The position numbers and the translations under genes were made by a program. Positions 8,947-17,231 of a DNA stretch of 41,301 bases are shown here, one piece after another (position 1 is the stretch's first letter; every line of letters starts with the position of its first letter). The stretch spans positions 1 through 41,301 of the forward strand of contig JACRAM010000084.1 in assembly GCA_016213405.1 (NCBI GenBank), given 5' to 3'. Source of the stretch: Bacteroidota bacterium. GTDB taxonomy: Bacteria; Bacteroidota; Bacteroidia; Palsa-948. The notes under the pieces were generated by a model. That model saw only the letters and a list, made by a program, of their open reading frames with translations. It ran no database searches and was not told the origin of the DNA.

Positions 8947-9948
8947 TTATTTTCGGGCAGTTGCGTCCTCCACCCATTGTTTTCCCCATTCCTTCTTTTC
9001 CGTTTCTGACCATAATTCAGGATAGAAAATTCTTCGTTGAAATCTCGGAGGAAGATATTTCTGCCAGTTGGTTCCTCCGGTGGCTGCCACTTGTTTTTCA
9101 TCCTGCTGAAGATAGCGCGCTGCCGACCTGTAATGCACAAGAGGCCAGTTCACATTTACATTCACATCCAGTTGCCGTAAGGCGTTTATCAAATCAGCAT
9201 TCTTTTGTTCTTCGGCAGAAAGAGATTTGTACTTCGCCCATATATTTTTGTCTTTATACTCTTTCGCCAGCTGAATAAACTGCCTGGAATATTTTTTTTC
9301 AAACTGCTTGAGAGTAAGAGTCTTTTTTCCTGTGGCAAGTTCGGTGGCTCCCTGCTTCCAGTAAATGTGTTCATACATTTCCTCAATGGAGGAATTTTTG
9401 CCCCGGAACTTTTCCCTCACATCCTTATCCACCAGCTGAATGAAATCGGTAGAACTTATTTCCACCACCCTGTACTGCGCACTCTGGAATCCGCTTGCGG
9501 GCAGAAGCGCCATCCGGAAACTGAGAAACTGCTGCGGCTCCATGCCGGAACCCATGATGTCAAAAGATTTTGTGAGCGCTTCAAAGTAACGGTTGATGCG
9601 ACCTAAACGTTCTGTAAAAAACTTCACATTCATCCGGTCGTTCCAGCCGAGGTCTTCACCGTTAGGCATTACTTTTTTTCCGTTATGGGCAATCTGTTCA
9701 AGTTCATGAAGCGAAAGTTTGAAATACAATTCCGTAATCTGGTGGTACATGATAAAGATCAACTCATCCGGGAAATCCGTTTTTGGATTTTGCAGCGTGA
9801 GAAGTTTGTCCACATGCGTGTAATCCCAGTAAGTCAGGTAATTGGATATAAGAAGTCCGTCCAGATAATTCGGCATGCTTTGCCCCATTGCCTGATACTT
9901 CTCGTCCAGTTTTTTCAAACGCTCAGTAACTTCGGGAGTTAATTCCAT
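8947..9948 (-). CDS. kynA: Tryptophan 2,3-dioxygenase
   Basis: Haem enzyme that opens the indole ring of L-tryptophan with O2 to give N-formylkynurenine, the first step of the kynurenine pathway. Family motifs: YLTYWDYTHVDKLLTLQ (38-53) and DELIFIMYHQITELYFK (61-77), with H69 in the position of the distal His; FRMALLPASGFQSAQYR (144-160), with a carboxylate-binding Arg; and LVHYRSAARYL, where H272 is the likely haem ligand. ATGG (289-292) and FYPELW (308-313) follow. The 333 aa length is slightly above the family norm. No other kynurenine-pathway gene is in the window. A -7 box (TACATTCG) lies 25-32 bp upstream. Confidence 0.92.
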   Translation of the reverse strand: MELTPEVTERLKKLDEKYQAMGQSMPNYLDGLLISNYLTYWDYTHVDKLLTLQNPKTDFPDELIFIMYHQITELYFKLSLHELEQIAHNGKKVMPNGEDLGWNDRMNVKFFTERLGRINRYFEALTKSFDIMGSGMEPQQFLSFRMALLPASGFQSAQYRVVEISSTDFIQLVDKDVREKFRGKNSSIEEMYEHIYWKQGATELATGKKTLTLKQFEKKYSRQFIQLAKEYKDKNIWAKYKSLSAEEQKNADLINALRQLDVNVNVNWPLVHYRSAARYLQQDEKQVAATGGTNWQKYLPPRFQRRIFYPELWSETEKKEWGKQWVEDATARK

Positions 9949-9972
9949 AAAGAAAATTTAATATTGCAATGA

Positions 9973-9980
9973 CGAATGTA
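9973..9980 (-). promoter_or_regulatory. -7 box TACATTCG for kynA
   Basis: TAnnTTCG on the minus strand, in the 39 bp between the DUF3108 gene and kynA. The leader would be about 20-24 nt and contains the short palindrome ATTGCAAT (9963-9970). It could uncouple kynA from the upstream genes. Confidence 0.35.
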
Positions 9981-9987
9981 GGAATTA

Positions 9988-10845
9988 TTATTTCTTCTCA
10001 AGAGCGAGTTCGTTGGCGAGTCCGGTATACTCCATCAAATCCATTTTGACAGAGCCCACGGCAATTTTTGCTTCCGCACGGATGGGAATCCTGTTTTTAT
10101 CATCTGAAATCCACGCGGTGAGGTCCTCTTCTTTTTTGAAAACCCTTCCCTGCTGAACTACCGGGTGAAATTTTATGCAGCGGATTTTTCCAATGTCTGA
10201 TTTAATGGTTTCCTTTCCGATGTATTTTATTCTCAACGGCCATACCTGATCATCTACAAAACAAGGAAACTCAAACACATCTCCTTCCTTCGCGCTTGAA
10301 AAATCAATAGTACGTGCAAAATAAAAAGATGAAATCATATCTTCAACATTATCCGGAACTTCAAATTTTTTCCCGTCCATATCCATAGTGTTTTTATAAT
10401 GATTAAAAATCTGATTCTGCTCGAGATGGTATCCTCCCTCCTGCACGCGCCTGATGAAAAGCCAGGGCACCATTGCCTGTTCATCAATGTACGTTTCATA
10501 TTTATCGCACACCATGAACATCCAGTCAAACGAACTGTAAGTATACCCGAGTCCGATGATGTGCAATGTATTTCTTCCGCCAATCAGTTTGTTCTCATCC
10601 AACACTTGCATAAGAACTTCTCCCGCATTGATGAAACCATAATGCATTCTGTATTTTAACTTTTCACCTCGCTTGAATGATTCATTCTTGACGGTGCGAA
10701 GTGAATCGGCTGGAATAATTGTTGAATTGCTGAATTGCTGAATTGCTGAGTTATCGATAAAATCATTTTGATATGAATCAATAATAAATCCGAAAGACAG
10801 GAAAATCAGAAATGAAAAAAGGAGTATTTTTTTATTGTGAAACAT
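9988..10845 (-). CDS. DUF3108 domain protein, exported
   Basis: Probable envelope protein of the DUF3108 family, whose function is not established. The N-terminus (MFHNKKILLFSFLIFLSFGF) is a signal sequence. The body has the features I associate with the family: GEKLKYRMHYGFINAGE near the start of the domain, an SSFYFART segment, and a C-terminal DDKNRIPIRAEAKIAVGSVKMDLMEY. I start it at the ATG that opens the signal peptide (10845); an ATG five codons earlier (10860) is possible. Just after the signal peptide the DNA carries three 8 bp tandem repeats (10724-10747). Because 8 is not a multiple of 3, a change in copy number would shift the frame. Confidence 0.8.
   Translation of the reverse strand: MFHNKKILLFSFLIFLSFGFIIDSYQNDFIDNSAIQQFSNSTIIPADSLRTVKNESFKRGEKLKYRMHYGFINAGEVLMQVLDENKLIGGRNTLHIIGLGYTYSSFDWMFMVCDKYETYIDEQAMVPWLFIRRVQEGGYHLEQNQIFNHYKNTMDMDGKKFEVPDNVEDMISSFYFARTIDFSSAKEGDVFEFPCFVDDQVWPLRIKYIGKETIKSDIGKIRCIKFHPVVQQGRVFKKEEDLTAWISDDKNRIPIRAEAKIAVGSVKMDLMEYTGLANELALEKK
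10724..10747. repeat. Octamer tandem repeat (GAATTGCT)x3 inside a gene
   Basis: Three exact copies of GAATTGCT in tandem within the 5' coding part of the DUF3108 gene (minus strand: AGCAATTC). A similar octamer array lies just upstream of the same gene at 10885-10908. Confidence 0.85.
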
Positions 10846-10884
10846 ACTTGGACAGGGCAATTAACGTGCCCTTTTCATCAATAT

Positions 10885-10908
10885 AACAATTTAGCAATTT
10901 GGCAATTT
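10885..10908. repeat. Octamer repeat (RRCAATTT)x3
   Basis: AACAATTT, AGCAATTT and GGCAATTT follow one another between leuS and the DUF3108 gene. The last copy overlaps the leuS stop codon (10907-10909). Confidence 0.8.
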
Positions 10909-13819
10909 ATAGTACAATATTTACAATCTTTTTAGGTACAACGATGATTTTCTTCGGTTGTTTTCCTTCGAGGTATTTATTTGTTTGTTCGCAAGCCATC
11001 ACTTCCTTTTCAATTTCTGCAGCAGTTAAACTCAGTGAAAGTTCAAGATTGAAGCGCATTTTTCCGTTGAAGGAAACAGGATAAGCAAAAGAATCATCCA
11101 CTGTAAATGCATCGTTGTATTTTGGAAACTCAGCAAACGAAATACTTTCTTTATGTCCGAGTTTATTCCAAAGTTCTTCTGCGATGTGCGGGGCAAACGG
11201 AGAAAGAAGAATTACCAGCGGCTCCAGAATTTTCTTCTTGTCGCATTTTATTTCCATGAGCTCGTTCGTACAAATCATAAACGCGCTCACAGAAGTATTG
11301 AAAGAATAATTTTCTATGTCATCCTGGATTTTTTTAATCGTTTTGTGAAGAATTTTTAATTCTGCATTTGTCGGCTCCTCATCGCTCACTTCCCAGAATT
11401 CAGGATTCTGAAGTTTCTCCTCAGGATTTTTAGTTGGGTTCTCTTTATGAAACAATCTCCAGAAACGATTCAGAAAATTAAATACCCCTGAAATTCCGTT
11501 GGTGTTCCAGGGCTTGCTCATCTCCAACGGACCGAGGAACATTTCGTATAAACGCAAAGTGTCAGCGCCAAATTTTGTGCAGATGTCATCTGGGGTAACA
11601 ACATTTAGTTTGGATTTTGACATCTTTTCATTCTCAATAACTCCGCAATAATATTGCCCATCTTCACCTGTAAGAAATATTGCATCAGTATTTTCCTTTC
11701 TTGATTTTCTAAATGCGTCTTGATTTAGCACATCGTTTTTAACAATGTTTACATCGATATAAAATTGGCTTGCAGCAATTGAAGTAGTTAGTTTTGATTT
11801 AATGTTTTTTTCAAAATACTCAACGCCAAGTTTATCAATGAAATATTTTGTGAAACGATTATTCGTATTTTGAAATCTTTCTGCAACACATGCTCCCCAT
11901 TCATCCATAAGCGCATTAGATATATATAGGTCAGTATCAAAAAAGCGAAAAATAGTATTGGATCTCCCCTGTATCATCCCCTGATTAATCAGCTTCTTCG
12001 CAGGTTCAATTATCGGAATCAAATTCAAGTCAAATAAAAATTTTGTCCAGAAGCGTACGTAAAGCAAATGTCCTGTGGCGTGTTCGCTTCCGCCAATGTA
12101 TAAATCTACATCGCGCCAATAATTAATTGCATCCTTGCTCGCAAACTCATTTTTATTTTGCGAATCCATGTAGCGCAAATAATACCAACTGCTTCCCGCC
12201 CAGCCGGGCATGGTTGTTTTTTCGTATTCGTATTTTCCCTGATACCTCCAGTTTTTTGCACGGGCGAGTGGCGGTTCACCGTCTTCAGTAGGTAAATATT
12301 TATCTACTTCAGGAAGAACAACTGGCAATTCTTTTTCCTCCACCGCTTTTGGAATTCCGTTATCATAATAAATCGGAATGGGTTCTCCCCAGTAACGCTG
12401 TCTGCCGAAAATTGCATCACGCAGACGGAACTGCGTTTTTCCTTTTCCCAATCCTTTCGCTTCAATTTCTTTTATTGCCCGCTTGATGGAATCTTTCACA
12501 TCCAGTCCGTTCAGAAAATCCGAGTTAATGCATTTTCCTTCTTTCGCGTCATAAGACGAAGCCCCATCCTGACCTCCCCCATCGGGGGAGGAATTTGCTG
12601 GTGGTTGGATGACTTGAACAATCGGCAATCCAAAATGTTTTGCAAACGCATGGTCGCGGGAATCGTGCGCGGGAACACCCATCACGGCACCGGTTCCGTA
12701 ACCTGCCAGCACGTAATCTCCAATCCAAATCGGAATTTGTTTTCCGGTGAACGGATGAATAGCAAATGAGCCGGTAAATTCTCCCGTAACTTTTTTTACT
12801 TCAGATTGCCTTTCTCTTTCACTTCGGTTTTTCGCGTAGTGAACATACTCTTGTACTTTTTGCTTTTGTTCTTGCGCAGTGAGTTGAGCAACTAAATCAC
12901 TTTCGGGAGCAAGTGTTAAAAACGTAGCTCCGAAAACTGTGTCGGGGCGAGTGGTAAATACTTCTATTTCCAACTTTGAACTTTCAACTTTGAACTTTAA
13001 ACTACTTCCTTCACTTTTCCCAATCCAGTTACGCTGAGATTCTTTTATGGATTCGCTCCACTCAATTTTTTCCAAATCATTTAATAATCTTTCCGCATAC
13101 GCTGTGATTCTCAAACTCCACTGAGGCATTAATTTTCTTTCAACAGGATAACCACCGCGTTCGCTTACACCGTCCTTCACTTCTTCATTTGCTAAAACAG
13201 TTCCCATTTGCGGACACCAGTTCACCCATGCTTCGCTGAGATACGCAAGGCGATAGTTCATGAGTAAATCAGATTTTTCTTTCTCTGAAAGCGAAGAAAA
13301 GTTTTTCAGTTTTGGAATTAATGTATCAAGTGATTCCGCTTTGTCTATTTCAGGATTGTACCATGAATTAAACAGCTTCAGAAAAATCCACTGCGTCCAT
13401 TTATAATAATTCGGATCGGATGTTTGTACTTCTCTATCCCAATCAAATGAAAAACCAATCTTATCCATTTGCGAACGATAACGCGCAATATTTTCCTTTG
13501 TAGTTTTTTCGGGATGTTGTCCTGTTTGAATCGCATATTGTTCAGCGGGCAAACCAAAAGAATCATAACCCATCGGGTGAAGTACGTTGAATCCCTTCAA
13601 ACGTTTGTAACGTGCAACAATATCAGAAGCTATGTAACCAAGCGGATGTCCAACGTGTAGACCAGCACCCGATGGATAAGGAAACATATCGAGTGCATAG
13701 TACTTTGGAGCCCCCTCCTTTCCTCCCCCGTTAGGGGAGGGATTCACCGCACGGAAAGTTTTATGATCTCGCCAGTAATTTTGCCACTTTTTTTCTATCT
13801 CATTAAAAGGATAAGCCAT
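10907..13819 (-). CDS. leuS: Leucyl-tRNA synthetase
   Basis: Class Ia synthetase that charges tRNA-Leu. The HIGH motif is HVGH at 55-58 and the KMSKS motif is intact near residue 730 (EKMSKSKLN). The CP1 editing domain is present (TRPDTVFGATF; GTGAVMGVPAHDSRDHAFA). At 970 aa it is longer than the usual bacterial enzyme. Three extra stretches coincide with repeat DNA: residues about 25-38 (NPSPNGGGKEGAP) and about 406-421 (NSSPDGGGQDGAS) are translations of the GC-rich palindrome found between genes here, and residues about 274-283 come from four AACTTTG heptamers. The segment before KMSKS is also enlarged. All stretches are in frame, so the enzyme is presumably functional. A -7 box lies 7 nt from the ATG. 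Confidence 0.97.
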   Translation of the reverse strand: MAYPFNEIEKKWQNYWRDHKTFRAVNPSPNGGGKEGAPKYYALDMFPYPSGAGLHVGHPLGYIASDIVARYKRLKGFNVLHPMGYDSFGLPAEQYAIQTGQHPEKTTKENIARYRSQMDKIGFSFDWDREVQTSDPNYYKWTQWIFLKLFNSWYNPEIDKAESLDTLIPKLKNFSSLSEKEKSDLLMNYRLAYLSEAWVNWCPQMGTVLANEEVKDGVSERGGYPVERKLMPQWSLRITAYAERLLNDLEKIEWSESIKESQRNWIGKSEGSSLKFKVESSKLEIEVFTTRPDTVFGATFLTLAPESDLVAQLTAQEQKQKVQEYVHYAKNRSERERQSEVKKVTGEFTGSFAIHPFTGKQIPIWIGDYVLAGYGTGAVMGVPAHDSRDHAFAKHFGLPIVQVIQPPANSSPDGGGQDGASSYDAKEGKCINSDFLNGLDVKDSIKRAIKEIEAKGLGKGKTQFRLRDAIFGRQRYWGEPIPIYYDNGIPKAVEEKELPVVLPEVDKYLPTEDGEPPLARAKNWRYQGKYEYEKTTMPGWAGSSWYYLRYMDSQNKNEFASKDAINYWRDVDLYIGGSEHATGHLLYVRFWTKFLFDLNLIPIIEPAKKLINQGMIQGRSNTIFRFFDTDLYISNALMDEWGACVAERFQNTNNRFTKYFIDKLGVEYFEKNIKSKLTTSIAASQFYIDVNIVKNDVLNQDAFRKSRKENTDAIFLTGEDGQYYCGVIENEKMSKSKLNVVTPDDICTKFGADTLRLYEMFLGPLEMSKPWNTNGISGVFNFLNRFWRLFHKENPTKNPEEKLQNPEFWEVSDEEPTNAELKILHKTIKKIQDDIENYSFNTSVSAFMICTNELMEIKCDKKKILEPLVILLSPFAPHIAEELWNKLGHKESISFAEFPKYNDAFTVDDSFAYPVSFNGKMRFNLELSLSLTAAEIEKEVMACEQTNKYLEGKQPKKIIVVPKKIVNIVL
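12557..12602. repeat. GC-rich palindromic repeat inside leuS (copy 2)
   Basis: GCCCCATCCTGACCTCCCCC followed by ATCGGGGGAGG forms a hairpin of the same family as the repeats between dnaG/folC and elsewhere. Here it is read in frame as part of the LeuRS editing domain. Confidence 0.7.
12972..12999. repeat. Heptamer tandem repeat (AACTTTN)x4 inside leuS
   Basis: AACTTTG, AACTTTC, AACTTTG and AACTTTA in tandem within leuS, coding for the variable loop KFKVESSKLE just before the TRPDTVFG motif. Confidence 0.8.
13705..13748. repeat. GC-rich palindromic repeat inside leuS (copy 1)
   Basis: AGCCCCCTCCTTTCCTCCCC with GTTAGGGGAGG makes a hairpin inserted in frame just upstream (in coding sense) of the conserved PKYYALDMFPYPSG segment of LeuRS. 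Confidence 0.7.
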
Positions 13820-13826
13820 ACTGTTG

Positions 13827-13834
13827 CGAAGTTA
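13827..13834 (-). promoter_or_regulatory. -7 box TAACTTCG for leuS
   Basis: TAnnTTCG on the minus strand, separated by 7 nt from the leuS ATG. It implies a leaderless or almost leaderless transcript. The same word, TAACTTCG, precedes divergent ftsX. Confidence 0.4.
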
Positions 13835-13889
13835 ATAGTTAATGGTTATTCGTTAATCGGAAAATCAGAATTAACAATCGGATATGGAT

Positions 13890-13924
13890 AACCATCAACC
13901 ATCAACCATCAACCATCAACCATC
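13890..13924. repeat. Heptamer tandem repeat (AACCATC)x5 upstream of ftsX
   Basis: Five exact copies of AACCATC between the divergent genes leuS and ftsX, ending 7 bp before the ftsX -7 box. The array occupies the place where a -33 element would be expected, so copy number could affect promoter spacing. Confidence 0.9.
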
Positions 13925-13930
13925 ATTAAC

Positions 13931-13938
13931 TAACTTCG
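13931..13938 (+). promoter_or_regulatory. -7 box TAACTTCG for ftsX
   Basis: TAnnTTCG, separated by 4 nt (CCCC) from the ftsX ATG at 13943, again suggesting leaderless initiation. Confidence 0.4.
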
Positions 13939-13942
13939 CCCC

Positions 13943-14812
13943 ATGTCTGAAGAAAAACGCAGAAAAAAAATACAGTCTTCCTCCATCACCACCGTAATAA
14001 GTGTTTCGCTTGTTTTGTTTTTGCTGGGGCTTCTGGGAATATTTCTTATCAGCGCGAAAAAAATCTCTGACCACCTGAAAGAAAATATCGGCTTTCATGT
14101 TTACCTGAAGGATAATGCGAAAGAAGATGAAATAGAACGTCTGCATAATTTTCTGAACGCATGCAACTATGTTAAATCTGCCATGTATCTGAGCAAAGAT
14201 TCTGCCGCTTCACTTTACAAAAACGATGTGGGAGAAGATTTTGTGCAATTCATCGGATACAATCCACTTCCTTCTTCCATGGAAGTTCAGTTGAAGGCAG
14301 ATTACGCAAACCCCGACAGCATCGCCTGGATAAAAAATCAAATTATGGATTTCAGCAGCGTAAAAGAATTTGATTATCAGGAATCGCTCGTCAACATGGT
14401 TAACAAAAATGTAAACCGTATCGCACTGGTGCTTCTCATTTTCATCGCACTGCTTTTATTTATTTCACTTGCGCTCATCAACAACACGATTCGCCTAGCG
14501 ATTTATTCAAAACGGTTTCTGATCAAGACGATGCAGTTGGTTGGTGCAACCGGAGGATTCATCCGAAAGCCTTTTCTCATGGATGGAATCAAGCACGGAA
14601 TCATTGCCGGTTTTATTGCGAGCATCCTGCTGTGGGGAATTATTTTCACTGCCGTTAAAAAAATCCCCGATCTCGAACAGGTAACGGATATGCAAATGAT
14701 GTTTTATCTCTTCGGAATTATTTTGATTCTGGGTGTCTTTATATCCGGAATCTCCACATTCCTTGCTGTGAGAAAATACTTGCGGCTTAGTTCAGGTGAA
14801 CTTTATTATTAA
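13943..14812 (+). CDS. ftsX: Cell division protein FtsX
   Basis: Inner membrane, permease-like subunit that works with the ATPase FtsE to activate septal peptidoglycan hydrolases during division. The 289 aa give the expected topology: a short cytoplasmic basic N-terminus, a first membrane helix (about 17-37), a periplasmic domain (about 40-160), then three more helices, ending in SGISTFLAVRKYLRLSSGELYY. The FtsE partner is not in this window; the ATPase at 31854 is LolD-like and far away. It is the first gene of a five-gene cluster with DUF3098, uppP, truB and queA. Confidence 0.93.
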   Translation: MSEEKRRKKIQSSSITTVISVSLVLFLLGLLGIFLISAKKISDHLKENIGFHVYLKDNAKEDEIERLHNFLNACNYVKSAMYLSKDSAASLYKNDVGEDFVQFIGYNPLPSSMEVQLKADYANPDSIAWIKNQIMDFSSVKEFDYQESLVNMVNKNVNRIALVLLIFIALLLFISLALINNTIRLAIYSKRFLIKTMQLVGATGGFIRKPFLMDGIKHGIIAGFIASILLWGIIFTAVKKIPDLEQVTDMQMMFYLFGIILILGVFISGISTFLAVRKYLRLSSGELYY

Positions 14813-14823
14813 AAAGTGTTAAA

Positions 14824-14860
14824 ACTCATCCCAACCTTCTCCTTAAACGGATGGAGAAGC
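14824..14860. repeat. GC-rich palindromic repeat, half copy
   Basis: CTCATCCCAACCTTCTCC followed by GGATGGAGAAG, directly after the ftsX stop codon. A degenerate single-hairpin member of the repeat family seen after dnaG and elsewhere. Confidence 0.5.
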
Positions 14861-14907
14861 ATAGTCATATAATTTTGATTTGTATATTCGCATTCAATTT
14901 ACAGAGC

Positions 14908-15189
14908 ATGGCTAAAGAAAAACAAAAAACTTCTGCGCAGACAAAAACAGTTGCTCCTCAGCAGGAAAAATCAACTTTTGCTTTCAGCAAAGACAATTAT
15001 AAATTAATGCTCATGGGTATTGCGGTGGTGGCAATCGGAATGCTGCTCATGGTGGGAGGCGCTTCCGATGATCCGAATAAAATGTCGGAAAAGATTTTTG
15101 ACTTTCAACGATTAACGCTTGCTCCGATTGTAATCATTGGCGGATATGTGGTTGTACTGCTCGCCATCATCAAGAAGCCGAAGGAATAA
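14908..15189 (+). CDS. DUF3098 membrane protein
   Basis: Small membrane protein (93 aa) of the DUF3098 family, function unknown. A Lys/Gln-rich cytoplasmic N-terminus is followed by two hydrophobic helices (about 33-50 and 70-88), with the conserved GGASDDPNKMSEKIFDFQRLTLAPI between them. The frame is open from 14851, but the first 19 codons overlap a palindromic repeat, so I start at the ATG at 14908 (MAKEKQ). Its position between ftsX and uppP is typical for Bacteroidota, which hints at a link with division or the cell envelope. Confidence 0.85.
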   Translation: MAKEKQKTSAQTKTVAPQQEKSTFAFSKDNYKLMLMGIAVVAIGMLLMVGGASDDPNKMSEKIFDFQRLTLAPIVIIGGYVVVLLAIIKKPKE

Positions 15190-15192
15190 GTA

Positions 15193-15984
15193 ATGACTAC
15201 TTTCCAGGCAATCATTCTCGCAATCATCGAAGGCATTACGGAATTTCTTCCGGTCTCCTCTACCGGGCACATGATTCTTGCTTCAGCAGTGATGAAAGTG
15301 CAGGATGCAGAGTTTGCAAAAACTTTTGAAATCGTAATTCAGCTCGGAGCCATCCTGGCAGTGGCGGTGTTATACATAAAAAGATTTTTTGTAAGCATTG
15401 ATATTTACCTCAAACTAATAGCGGCATTTCTTCCCACAGGAATCATTGGTATTCTCGCTTATAAAACCATCAAGCTATATTTGTTCAATCCATTTGTAGT
15501 AAGTATCGCGCTGATTGTCGGAGGAATAATTTTAATTCTACTTGATAAATGGACAGCAAACAAAAAATCTTCTTACGAAAAAATTGAAAATGTTTCCTAC
15601 TTAGATGCGATGAAGATCGGATTATTCCAGTGTCTTTCTATGATTCCGGGTATTTCGCGCGCGGCAGCAACCATCTTCGGAGGAATTTTTTCCGGCTTCG
15701 ACAGAAAACTTGCCACAGAATTTTCTTTTCTGCTTGCCATACCCACCATGCTTGCCGCTTCCGGAAAAGATTTATGGGAATCGAAAGACATGATTCATTC
15801 TGAAAACATTAAACTTCTTCTCATCGGGGCAGCAGTTGCTTTCGCCTTCGCGATAATTGCGGTGAAAGGATTCATCGCTTTCGTTCAGAAATACGGGTTC
15901 AAACATTTTGGTTATTACAGAATTATTCTTGGCGTTTTGTTTATCAGTTTAAGTATATATTTGGGAATTAATTTAACCCCATGA
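15193..15984 (+). CDS. uppP: Undecaprenyl-diphosphatase UppP (BacA)
   Basis: Membrane phosphatase that recycles undecaprenyl diphosphate to the monophosphate carrier for peptidoglycan and polysaccharide synthesis; its loss sensitises cells to bacitracin. It has the family motifs EGITEFLPVSSTGH (13-26) and PGISRAAAT (152-160), with the catalytic Arg R156; the usual second Ser of PGxSRS is Ala here. Length (263 aa) and about eight hydrophobic segments are normal. It starts 3 bp after DUF3098 and overlaps truB by 4 bp (ATGA), so it is translated as part of the operon. Confidence 0.95.
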   Translation: MTTFQAIILAIIEGITEFLPVSSTGHMILASAVMKVQDAEFAKTFEIVIQLGAILAVAVLYIKRFFVSIDIYLKLIAAFLPTGIIGILAYKTIKLYLFNPFVVSIALIVGGIILILLDKWTANKKSSYEKIENVSYLDAMKIGLFQCLSMIPGISRAAATIFGGIFSGFDRKLATEFSFLLAIPTMLAASGKDLWESKDMIHSENIKLLLIGAAVAFAFAIIAVKGFIAFVQKYGFKHFGYYRIILGVLFISLSIYLGINLTP

Positions 15985-16829
15985 GCAAAATAACGCAGAA
16001 CGATTTCTACAACGGGCAAACCATTCTCGTCAACAAGCCAAAGTCATGGACTTCGTTTGACGTGGTGAATAAAATGCGCAGCGATGTACGTCATACTTAT
16101 CAGATTCCTTTTGTAAAGATTGGGCACGCAGGTACTCTAGATCCGCTCGCCAGCGGACTCCTTATTATATGTATAGGAAAGAACACCAAAAAGATTGACC
16201 AGTTTCAAGGACTGGAAAAAGAATATACCGGCACGATAATGCTCGGTGCCACCACACCATCTTACGATTTTGAAACGCAGATTGATGAACGTTATCCCAT
16301 TGCACATATCACTCCGCAGCTTATCAATGAAGCCGCAAAAAAATTTGTCGGTGCTGTGTGGCAGTATCCACCCAACTTCTCCGCGAAAAAAATTCAGGGC
16401 GAACGCGCTTACGATATCGCGCGAAGCGGAGGTCAGCCCGATGTGAAACCCGTTCTGGTAAATATTTCCAAGTTTGAAATCGTAAGCGTGCTTCTGCCGA
16501 TGGTTGAATTCAAAGTAACATGCGGAAAAGGAGTTTATGTCCGTTCGCTTGCACATGATTTAGGAAGGCAATTGGGTTGCGGTGGCGTTCTTGCTTCTCT
16601 TTGCAGAACTCGAATCGGAAAATATAAACTCAAGGATGCAAGTGAAATAAAAGACTGGATGGAAGCCGTTGAACCCGTTGCTCCCAAGAAAAGAATTCCG
16701 GTACGTACCGCTATGAAAAAAATGAAGGAGCGGGCAAAGGAGAGGAAGAAGATTGCCAAAGCGGAAAGTAAACCCGTTAAGAAATCTTCTCCGAAGAAGA
16801 AATCTGCGGCAAAGAAGAAAAAGAAATAA
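15981..16829 (+). CDS. truB: tRNA pseudouridine(55) synthase TruB
   Basis: Makes pseudouridine 55 in the T-loop of tRNAs. The catalytic motif is KIGHAGTLDPLASGLL with D54; YVRSLAHDLG lies in the C-terminal part of the fold. The enzyme proper ends near residue 235. A Lys/Ala/Ser-rich tail of about 45 residues follows, similar in style to the TopA tail and probably binding RNA. It overlaps uppP by 4 bp. A strong hairpin terminator follows the stop codon. Confidence 0.95.
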   Translation: MSKITQNDFYNGQTILVNKPKSWTSFDVVNKMRSDVRHTYQIPFVKIGHAGTLDPLASGLLIICIGKNTKKIDQFQGLEKEYTGTIMLGATTPSYDFETQIDERYPIAHITPQLINEAAKKFVGAVWQYPPNFSAKKIQGERAYDIARSGGQPDVKPVLVNISKFEIVSVLLPMVEFKVTCGKGVYVRSLAHDLGRQLGCGGVLASLCRTRIGKYKLKDASEIKDWMEAVEPVAPKKRIPVRTAMKKMKERAKERKKIAKAESKPVKKSSPKKKSAAKKKKK

Positions 16830-16840
16830 TTTTTTAAGAC

Positions 16841-16882
16841 CTCACCCCTGTCCCTCTCCTTAAAAAGGAGAGGGGATTTTTT
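16841..16882 (+). terminator. Intrinsic terminator after truB (palindromic repeat half copy)
   Basis: CCCTCTCCTT and AAGGAGAGGGG form a strong stem (about 16852-16875) followed by a T-run (16877-16882). It is also a single-hairpin member of the GC-rich repeat family, with the leading CTCACCCCTGT. It may end the ftsX-truB transcript, leaving queA to a separate start. Confidence 0.65.
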
Positions 16883-16894
16883 AACGCAACATTT

Positions 16895-17156
16895 CCCCCC
16901 GACATAAATGTCGGGGCTATTAATATTTCACTCCAACGGAGTGAAGAAAAATAAAAACAGATGTTGTTCTTTCCCCGTAGGGGAAAAATATTAGTAGCCC
17001 CCGATGAAATCGGGGGTAAACGAGAACCCCCACCCCATACGGCTGTTTGTTGTTCGCGCGAACGATTGAGCCATTTGTTTGAGCACATCACGCGTCTCGC
17101 GTGATTGCGAGTGGCGAAAGCGTGACCCGAGTCTTCAAGGGACGCGCCCAAAATAA
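16895..17156. repeat. Composite structured element, copy 1
   Basis: This 262 bp stretch between truB and queA holds no gene. Module 1 (16895-17017) is a branched palindrome: the hairpin CCCCGACA/TGTCGGGG; GGCTATTAATAT paired at a distance with ATATTAGTAGCC; and inside these the hairpins TTCACTCC/GGAGTGAA and TTTCCCC/GGGGAAA. Module 2 (about 17054-17156) has GCGCGAACGATTGAGCC, then TTGTTTGAGC, the hairpin ATCACGCG-tct-CGCGTGAT (17087-17105), GAGTGGCGAAAGCG with a GAAA loop, a weaker hairpin (17131-17143) and GCGCCCAAAATAAA. The second copy is at 29413-29694. Minus-strand open frames here are by-products. Confidence 0.85.
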
Positions 17157-17231
17157 ATATCTCGAAACCCTTGACAAGCCCTCTGTGGAAGAGTACATTC
17201 GCCCCCTTTTTGTAAAAACCTAATAAATTAT

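Noticed and set aside
13890-13924. AACCATC array as a CRISPR-like repeat
   Set aside because: The units are contiguous 7-mers without spacers; it is a simple tandem repeat.
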